A stretch of DNA of 20,772 bases from Bacteroidales bacterium UBA1182 (lineage in GTDB: Bacteria; Bacteroidota; Bacteroidia; Bacteroidales; Bacteroidaceae). Of the stretch, positions 13,711 to 18,455 are shown piece after piece. The position numbers were made by a program, and so were the translations under genes. The DNA lies in contig DBYQ01000072.1 in the NCBI GenBank assembly GCA_002310015.1, positions 25,724-46,495 on the forward strand, read 5' to 3'. Position 1 is the stretch's first letter; each line of letters opens with the position of its first letter. The notes under the pieces are model-generated. The model saw only the letters and a program-made list of their open reading frames with translations. It had not been told where the DNA came from and ran no database searches.

Positions 13711-14021
13711 AGGTTTCCATCCCGCAATCCAAGTACGCAGAATGTTTCCATCCCGCATCCCAAATCGGCAGAAGGTTTCCATCTGCACCCGGTAAAACGT
13801 AATCCCGACAGCAAAGCGTTGTCGAGATTACGTTTAACCCGGCCGAAGGCCGGCAGAGTGGAATGGAACGTAGTGAAATGAAACGGGTTTGGGGCGTCGC
13901 CGCCCCAAACTAAAAATAAGGTTGTTTCTAATACGCAGATAAGTTTCCAGTTAACGACTTTTTAGGCCCAAAGGGCCATAAAAGTCAAAAGAAAATCGAG
14001 CTGCGAAGCAGCGAGAGCCCG
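13711..14021 (+). repeat. Modular hairpin repeat, copy B, with tandem 31-nt units
   Basis: This fills most of the 474-bp gap between the rplY promoter and the 3' end of the DUF3276 gene; I see no gene in it. Three GTTTCC boxes lie exactly 31 nt apart (13713, 13744, 13775), the first two followed by ATCCCGCA...GCAGAA units. Then come the 47-nt main hairpin (13792-13838) and CCGGCC-GAA-GGCCGG. Where copies A and C have GTTTCC/GGAAAC, this copy has a different hairpin, GTTTGGGGCG-TCGC-CGCCCCAAAC. The last module (13918-14021) aligns with copy A: GTTGTTTCTAATACGCAGATA, the GACTTTT/AAAAGTC nested hairpin, and GCTGC-GAA-GCAGC (14000-14012). Confidence 0.85.
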
Positions 14022-14030
14022 TTGTATAAC

Positions 14031-14402
14031 TTAAAACTCGATTTTGAAATCTTCAGAAGTTTTAGCCTCGGTTTCCTCCTGAGCCGGAGCCTCAGCTGCG
14101 GGCACATCGGCCCCGCCATCCTTCTCGGCCTCGTGTATGAACTTGATGGTCTTGGTCAGGCCGTCTATGAAATTGCTGAAATCCTCGCGGTAGAGGAATA
14201 TCTTATGCTTCTCAAAACTTACCTGCTGGTCATCACCCTCACCGCTGACGATTTTCTTGCTCTCAGTGATTGAGAGATACATCTCGTCCTTGCGTGTCTT
14301 ACGTACATCCATGTAATAGATGCGCTTTCCTGCCTTGATGGCGTGTGAGAAAATCACATCCTTTTCAATCTCATCGGCTGTCTTCTTCCTGTATTCCTCC
14401 AT
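14031..14402 (-). CDS. DUF3276 PUR-family nucleic-acid-binding protein
   Basis: A 123-residue protein of the DUF3276/PUR family, the bacterial relatives of Pur-alpha; studied members bind single-stranded DNA or RNA. Seen are VIFSHAIKAGKRIYYMDVRKTRKDEMYLSITESKK (about 16-50), the family's F-S-x-x-x-x-A-G-K-R-x-Y-x-x-D-V-R...YLTITESK core, and KHKIFLYREDFSNFIDGL (about 65-82), the second half of the PUR fold. The C-terminus is an Ala/Glu-rich low-complexity tail. I chose the ATG at 14402 because known members begin MEE; an ATG at 14414 would add four residues. It is monocistronic, back to back with nusB. A role in RNA or DNA binding is inferred from the family. Confidence 0.88.
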   Translation of the reverse strand: MEEYRKKTADEIEKDVIFSHAIKAGKRIYYMDVRKTRKDEMYLSITESKKIVSGEGDDQQVSFEKHKIFLYREDFSNFIDGLTKTIKFIHEAEKDGGADVPAAEAPAQEETEAKTSEDFKIEF

Positions 14403-14479
14403 AACGCGACACATTTTAAATTTTCACAAATTTGGTGAATTGATTTGATATCGCCAAGAAATAGAACGTCTAAATGGGC

Positions 14480-14506
14480 TTTGTGCCGAAAAAATTAGTA
14501 CTTTTG
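14480..14506 (+). promoter_or_regulatory. Promoter of the nusB-yajC-ybbR-coaE operon
   Basis: TACTTTTG (14499-14506) is a perfect TAnnTTTG -7 box followed by CAGA, a typical Bacteroidota start context. TTTG at 14480-14483 may be the -33 box, although the spacing is a few bases short. The predicted start near 14511 gives a leader of about 20 nt before the nusB ATG at 14533. Confidence 0.7.
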
Positions 14507-14532
14507 CAGACCGATTTACGGTTTTGACACAA

Positions 14533-15456
14533 ATGATAAACAGAGTTCTCATCAGACTGAAAGTAGTTCAGGTAATCTACGCATATTACCAGAACGGCGG
14601 GCAGAAGACGGCTATGGCCGATCGTGAACTTGCCCAGAGCATTGACAGCGCTTACTCTCTTTACAAAACCTTATTGTTTATTCCTGTGGCTTGGGCCCGA
14701 CAGATTCGCAAATCCGTGGCCAAGCAGAGACGTATGAACGCTCCCCACATTTCACGCAAGGAGATTCTGCTGGCTGAAAACAGGTTTATCGCTCAGCTGG
14801 AGACAAATGTTGAGCTTGATTCATTCGTGCAGAGCAATGATATGGACTGGCTGTTTGAATCAGACTGGATTCAGGATACCTGCTCCAAGATACTTGAGTC
14901 AGATGCGATGGAAGAGTATATCCAGGGTGAGAAGTTTGATTTTGAGGCCGATAAGGAACTGTGCCGTAAACTCTACAAGGAGTTTGTTGAGGAAAACGAT
15001 GATCTGGATGCCTTGCTTGAGGAACAGAATATCTACTGGAACGGTGACAAGGAACTCATTGATTCATTTGTACTTAAGACCATCCGTTCATTTACTGACG
15101 GCAATGCCACTGAGCAGCCTCTCAAGAGTGAGTTCAAGGATGAGGAGGACCGCCAGTTTGCAATAGACCTGTTGCATTACGGACTTGATATGGCTTCTGA
15201 GCGTGAGAAGGTGGTGGCTGCCAACTGCCGTCGCTGGGATCCGAGCCGTCTGGCATTCCTGGACGTGATTATCATCCAGGTGGCAATGGCTGAGATGATG
15301 CATTTTCCGGGCATACCTGTCAGGGTTACAATGAATGAGTATGTGGAACTGGCCAAACTTCTGAGCACCCCGGCCAGTGGCAGTTTCGTAAACGGTATGC
15401 TTGATACTATAGCTAAAGATTTAGCCGCTCAGGGCAAGCTTAACAAGGAAATTTAA
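14533..15456 (+). CDS. nusB: Transcription antitermination factor NusB (long Bacteroidota form)
   Basis: NusB binds boxA RNA with S10 (NusE) to support rRNA antitermination. At 307 residues it is about twice the E. coli size. MINRVLIRLKVVQVIYAYYQ is the N-terminal helix (R-x-x-R-x-x-x-x-Q-x-x-Y), and the NusB core resumes at the C-terminus with RRWDPSRLAFLDVIIIQVAMAEM and PVRVTMNEYVELAKLLST, then FVNGMLDTIAKDL. The intervening 150 or so residues are a charged helical insertion, usual for this phylum. I took the ATG at 14533 over a TTG three codons upstream because it opens the conserved helix. It heads the operon, with yajC 19 bp downstream. Confidence 0.93.
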   Translation: MINRVLIRLKVVQVIYAYYQNGGQKTAMADRELAQSIDSAYSLYKTLLFIPVAWARQIRKSVAKQRRMNAPHISRKEILLAENRFIAQLETNVELDSFVQSNDMDWLFESDWIQDTCSKILESDAMEEYIQGEKFDFEADKELCRKLYKEFVEENDDLDALLEEQNIYWNGDKELIDSFVLKTIRSFTDGNATEQPLKSEFKDEEDRQFAIDLLHYGLDMASEREKVVAANCRRWDPSRLAFLDVIIIQVAMAEMMHFPGIPVRVTMNEYVELAKLLSTPASGSFVNGMLDTIAKDLAAQGKLNKEI

Positions 15457-15475
15457 TCAATAAAATACAGATATT

Positions 15476-15931
15476 ATGTCACAGATGCTTTTACTTAACC
15501 CCCTCCAGATGACATATCAGGAGGTGAACGTACAGAACACAGTTAATTTTGTCCAGGATGTTGACCTGAGTGCTCCAGCATCATCATCACAGAGCGGTGC
15601 AGCCGGTCAGGGCGGCGCTATGGGCGGAAGCATGATTTGGATGCTGCTCCTTCTGCTTGTTATGATGTTCGTATTCATGCGTCCCCGTCAGGACAAGGAG
15701 GGTGAGAAGTTCCGCAACGCACTGCAGAAAGAGCAGGATGTTGTAACCAGTTCCGGTATCTTCGGAAAGATCAAGGATATAGATGAGGTTTCTGTAACCC
15801 TTGAGATTGCTCAGGGTATGAAGATCAAGGTTGACAAGCGTTATGTCAATCCTGTTCCCACTCCTCAGCCTGTAAAAACTGAAAAGCCTTCACGCAGGAA
15901 GAAGGATCCCAGCAAGGACGAGAAAGCATAA
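15476..15931 (+). CDS. yajC: Preprotein translocase subunit YajC
   Basis: The single-span accessory membrane subunit of the Sec-DF-YajC complex. The 151-residue protein has its membrane helix at about residues 52-68 (GSMIWMLLLLLVMMFVFM), followed at once by the family motif RPRQDKE (usually R-P-Q-x-K). The cytoplasmic domain follows with DVVTSSGIFGKIKDID and VTLEIAQGMKIKVDKRYV (family G-x-x-G-x-I...V-x-L-E-I). About 50 residues precede the helix, more than in most YajC proteins, rich in Ser, Ala, Gly and Gln; a start nearer the helix (M48 or M52) is possible. The C-terminal tail is basic. It sits between nusB and a YbbR-like gene. Confidence 0.93.
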   Translation: MSQMLLLNPLQMTYQEVNVQNTVNFVQDVDLSAPASSSQSGAAGQGGAMGGSMIWMLLLLLVMMFVFMRPRQDKEGEKFRNALQKEQDVVTSSGIFGKIKDIDEVSVTLEIAQGMKIKVDKRYVNPVPTPQPVKTEKPSRRKKDPSKDEKA

Positions 15932-15943
15932 AACAATAAGACT

Positions 15944-16945
15944 GTGCGGGACTCAGGTTTGTCCAAATCCCGATTTGCAGAATCATTGAAGAAAATCGGA
16001 GATTCCCTTCTGAAGCTGTTCAGAGGGGATTTCCTGGTTTTTCTGCTTTTCTTAGGCATCACCTTCTTTTTCTGGTGGTCACAAACCATGAGCCAGGATT
16101 ATGATACCGTGATGAAACTGCCGGTCCAGGTTACCGGCGTTCCTGATGACGTCCGCGTTACCATGCCTGCAGAGAGCCAGATTTCCGTATCATTGAGCGG
16201 TAAGGGATCGGCTCTTAGAAAATCGGGCAGGAGAGGCGGAAAACATACCCTCCAGGTGCACAGCGGCACCTTCAATATGTTGCAGGGGCATGCTTCACTC
16301 TCAACGCAGAGGTTGAGGGATTCCGTTTCTGCACTCTTGCCTGTAAACGTATCGATAAGAGAGATTGAACCGGACTCACTGGTGTTCCAGTATGCCTTAC
16401 AGCGCAGCGTCATGCTGCCCGTGACGTTTGACGGCACTACTGAGAGTCAGGATCAGTTCTTCCTGGAACGTATTGAGTTCCAGCCTGAAAGCATTGAGGC
16501 CAAGGTTCTGCTCTCCGATACGGTGGCTCATCGCGTGCTTGCCGATATCGGCAATATATCCCTTTCTTCCGATACCACAGTGCTTGCGGTTCCTGTCAAG
16601 CCTGTGCCGGGAGTGCTGCTCGGTACGTCTGATGTGCGGATGACCGTCATCGCACAACAATACACTGAAAAGAGCATTGAGGTGCCCATCACGGGTGTGA
16701 ATTTCCCGGAGCATCTGTCTCTGAAATCGTTCCCCTCAAAGGCTGTAGTGCTGGCATGGGTCAAGATGTCAGAGTATGACAAGGTGAGTGCAAAAGATTT
16801 CCAGGTGGTGGTTGACTACAATGACGTGGCCGGGCGTGACGGTTCCAAGGCTGTGCTGCGTATCTTCTCTCAGCCTGCCAATGTGCGTAACGTGAGGCTT
16901 CAGACGCGTACTGTAGATTATCTGATGGAGAGAAAACTGTTCTGA
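15944..16945 (+). CDS. YbbR/CdaR-like membrane-anchored protein
   Basis: A 333-residue protein with one N-terminal membrane helix (FLVFLLFLGITFFFWW, about 30-45) and a long extracytoplasmic part built of YbbR-like beta repeats, for example LPVQVTGVPDDVRVTMP and IEVPITGVNFPEHLSL, each a strand pair around a Val/Leu-Pro core. In Firmicutes YbbR/CdaR controls the diadenylate cyclase; in Bacteroidales this homologue lies between yajC and coaE and its role is unclear. The frame opens with GTG at 15944, 12 bp after yajC; no ATG fits before the membrane helix, so GTG is taken as the start. It ends one base before the coaE start. Confidence 0.82.
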   Translation: MRDSGLSKSRFAESLKKIGDSLLKLFRGDFLVFLLFLGITFFFWWSQTMSQDYDTVMKLPVQVTGVPDDVRVTMPAESQISVSLSGKGSALRKSGRRGGKHTLQVHSGTFNMLQGHASLSTQRLRDSVSALLPVNVSIREIEPDSLVFQYALQRSVMLPVTFDGTTESQDQFFLERIEFQPESIEAKVLLSDTVAHRVLADIGNISLSSDTTVLAVPVKPVPGVLLGTSDVRMTVIAQQYTEKSIEVPITGVNFPEHLSLKSFPSKAVVLAWVKMSEYDKVSAKDFQVVVDYNDVAGRDGSKAVLRIFSQPANVRNVRLQTRTVDYLMERKLF

Positions 16946-16946
16946 T

Positions 16947-17549
16947 ATGCTCGCTATAGGGATTACAGGCGGAATAGGTTGCGGCAAGAGTTACGTATCG
17001 GCCAAGATGCGTCTGCGTGGCATACCGGTATATGATTCCGATACGCGCGCCAAGCTGATTACCGCTACCAATCCCGTGATAAAGATGGAGCTTACGCGCC
17101 TGGTAGGCCCTACACTGTACTGCCCGTGTGGTTGCGGCGTGATGCAGAAGGAGGTGCTGGCCAAATTCATTTTTGGGAATCCTGATAATCTGGCCAAGGT
17201 AAACGCTATAATTCATCCTCGCGTAAAAGAGGACTTCAGGCAGTGGGCCGATGAGCAGAAAGGTAAGGATTTCTGCATATTGGAATCGGCCATATTGTTT
17301 GAGTCCGGATTTGACGGGGAGGTTGATTTCAAGGTGTGTGTGGATGCTCCGCTGGAACTCAGGATACGGCGCTGCATAGAACGGGACAAGACCACCCGTG
17401 AAGCTGTGGTGGCGCGTATCAATAACCAGATGGATCAGACAGAGAAATGCAGCAAGGCTGATTTTGTGATTGTGAATGACGGAGTGCAGGCACTTGAGCC
17501 GCAGATAGATGCACTTCTTGAAAAATGTAAGAAAACTTCAAACAAATAA
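16947..17549 (+). CDS. coaE: Dephospho-CoA kinase
   Basis: Phosphorylates the 3'-OH of dephospho-CoA, the last step of coenzyme A synthesis, in the cytoplasm. The 200-residue protein opens with IGITGGIGCGKS (Walker A, residues 4-15), then VYDSDTRAK (28-36) with the substrate-binding D-x-D, NAIIHPRVKEDF (about 87-98), ESAILFESG (about 112-120) and the lid RRCIERDKTTREAVVARINNQ (about 139-159). The segment that in most CoaE proteins reads D-G-x-L-x-R here reads YCPCGCGVMQKEVLA, with Cys59, Cys61 and Cys63. It is the fourth gene of the nusB operon, starting one base after the YbbR stop, with DUF5606 9 bp downstream. Confidence 0.95.
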   Translation: MLAIGITGGIGCGKSYVSAKMRLRGIPVYDSDTRAKLITATNPVIKMELTRLVGPTLYCPCGCGVMQKEVLAKFIFGNPDNLAKVNAIIHPRVKEDFRQWADEQKGKDFCILESAILFESGFDGEVDFKVCVDAPLELRIRRCIERDKTTREAVVARINNQMDQTEKCSKADFVIVNDGVQALEPQIDALLEKCKKTSNK

Positions 17550-17558
17550 CATACTATT

Positions 17559-17987
17559 ATGCTTAACGAGATTCTGACTATTTCAGGCAAACCAAGCCTG
17601 TATAAACTCCTAACCCGTGGCCGTGGCGCCCTTATCGTTGAAAACATTGATGAGACCAAGAAGCGTTTCCCCATTCAGGGAACTGACAAGGTGGTTTCAC
17701 TGGGTGACATTTCTATCTTTACTGATGAGAAGGAGATGCCTCTGCGTGAGGTGTTCCTGGCTATTGAGGAGAAACTTGGCAAGAAGGAGATTGAGTTTAA
17801 CTGGAAGAAGGCTTCAAATGATGAGCTGCTCAAGTTCTTTGCAGGCATCGTACCTGATTTTGACCGCGAGCGCGTATATCCCAGCCACATCAAGAAAATC
17901 GCCGGCTGGTACGACCTCCTGGTCAAGTACGGTGAGAATGATTTCTCCGAACCGCAGCAGGAAGAGGAGGCTAAAGCTGCTGAATAA
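17559..17987 (+). CDS. DUF5606 family protein
   Basis: A 142-residue soluble protein of the Bacteroidota-specific DUF5606 family. MLNEILTISGKPSLYKLL at the start and NFIDETKKRFPI-type sequence (seen as VENIDETKKRFPIQ, about 27-40) are the conserved opening. VSLGDISIFTDEKEMPLREV (about 46-65) and PSHIKKIAGWYDLLV (about 108-122) follow, then an acidic Glu/Ala tail. No function is known to me. It closes the nusB-yajC-ybbR-coaE run, and a 29-bp inverted repeat that can form a long hairpin begins 9 bp after its stop, a plausible end of the transcript. Confidence 0.87.
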   Translation: MLNEILTISGKPSLYKLLTRGRGALIVENIDETKKRFPIQGTDKVVSLGDISIFTDEKEMPLREVFLAIEEKLGKKEIEFNWKKASNDELLKFFAGIVPDFDRERVYPSHIKKIAGWYDLLVKYGENDFSEPQQEEEAKAAE

Positions 17988-17995
17988 GTTGAAAA

Positions 17996-18129
17996 AGAAC
18001 TTTTGGGGTATCAGTATCTGAAACTACGGACCTAAAGGTCCTATCCCTCCCACCGCTTTGCGGCGGGCCCCTCCCGTTCACAAGCCCACGGGCGGCCATG
18101 GTTTCCGATACCGATACCCCAAAAGTTCT
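17996..18129. repeat. 134-bp element with 29-bp inverted ends and internal hairpins
   Basis: The arms 17996-18024 and 18101-18129 are inverted copies differing at two positions (start AGAACTTTTGGGGTATC, end GATACCCCAAAAGTTCT). Inside lie GGACC-TAAA-GGTCC, CCCACCGC-TTT-GCGGCGGG and GCCCACGGGC, so the whole folds into a multibranched cruciform or RNA. It is GC-rich inside A/T-rich surroundings. Form suggests a MITE-like insertion or a strong transcript-end structure after DUF5606. GTTGAAAA before and GTGCAAAA after are only a weak hint of a target duplication. No frame in it looks coding. Confidence 0.75.
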
Positions 18130-18186
18130 GTGCAAAAGGAATCTTTAACAAATAAGGATAGTTTCCTTTAAAAACATCGTACCTAC

Positions 18187-18343
18187 GTTTCCACGTGCGT
18201 GCCTCAAATCCGCACAAGGTTTCCAGTTGCACTCAGTAAAACAATACCCTCACGAGCAAAGCGCGTGAGGGTATTGTTTTACCCGGCCTGGAAGGCCGGC
18301 AAGCGACCGAAGGGAGCGTGTTTCCAGAAGGAAACTAAAAAAA
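18187..18343 (+). repeat. Modular hairpin repeat, copy C
   Basis: Two GTTTCC boxes 32 nt apart (18187, 18219) lead into the 47-nt main hairpin (18236-18282), here a perfect 19-bp stem with loop AGCAAAGCG. CCGGCC/GGCCGG, GTTTCC-AGAA-GGAAAC and seven A's follow. Positions 18216-18343 match 11896-11769 of copy A over the same 128-nt length. The second module (GTTGTTTCTAATACGCAGATA onward) is absent, so this is a shorter form. It lies between the 134-bp inverted-repeat element and the DUF4954 promoter. With those, it accounts for nearly all of the 468-bp gap 17988-18455, which has no gene. Confidence 0.85.
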
Positions 18344-18361
18344 TATCGAAAAATCCCCTCC

Positions 18362-18384
18362 CATATAAAATATTATTTTATATG
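18362..18384. promoter_or_regulatory. 23-bp A/T-rich perfect palindrome upstream of the DUF4954 promoter
   Basis: CATATAAAATA (18362-18372) and TATTTTATATG (18374-18384) are exact inverted copies around one central T. The site ends 9 bp before the predicted -33 box of the DUF4954 gene. That is a natural place for an activator or repressor dimer; as a purely A/T palindrome it could also be a DNA-bending site. Confidence 0.45.
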
Positions 18385-18393
18385 AGGTTTTTC

Positions 18394-18424
18394 TTGCCAG
18401 TTCCGTTAAAATGTTTTAACTTTG
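18394..18424 (+). promoter_or_regulatory. Promoter of the DUF4954 gene
   Basis: TTG (18394-18396) and TAACTTTG (18417-18424) match the Bacteroidota -33 and -7 boxes with a start-to-start distance of 23, close to ideal. The -7 box is followed by CAGCCG, a common start context, and predicts a leader of about 27 nt before the ATG at 18456. This is the best-formed promoter in the window. Confidence 0.75.
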
Positions 18425-18455
18425 CAGCCGCAACTCCTATTCAAGGACAATAATT

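Noticed and set aside
13713..13791. CRISPR-like array (31-nt periodicity)
   Set aside because: Only the GTTTCC boxes are regularly spaced, the spacer parts are themselves similar, there are only three units, and no cas gene is present.
13684..13881. 65-codon plus-strand frame, and a minus-strand frame 13599-13814
   Set aside because: Both lie in copy B and the microsatellite, read through hairpins and tandem units, and lack protein-like composition.
13711..14021. Integron attC site or cassette array
   Set aside because: The hairpins are paired and separated by boxes, but the attC core sites (RYYYAAC/GTTRRRY) are not found at the hairpin ends and there is no integrase.
14524..14532. TTG start for nusB
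   Set aside because: The ATG three codons later begins the conserved NusB helix, so there is no need for a rare start codon.
18199..18453. 84-codon plus-strand open frame
   Set aside because: It runs through modular repeat copy C and the DUF4954 promoter; the hairpin arms explain the sequence and no protein family is visible.
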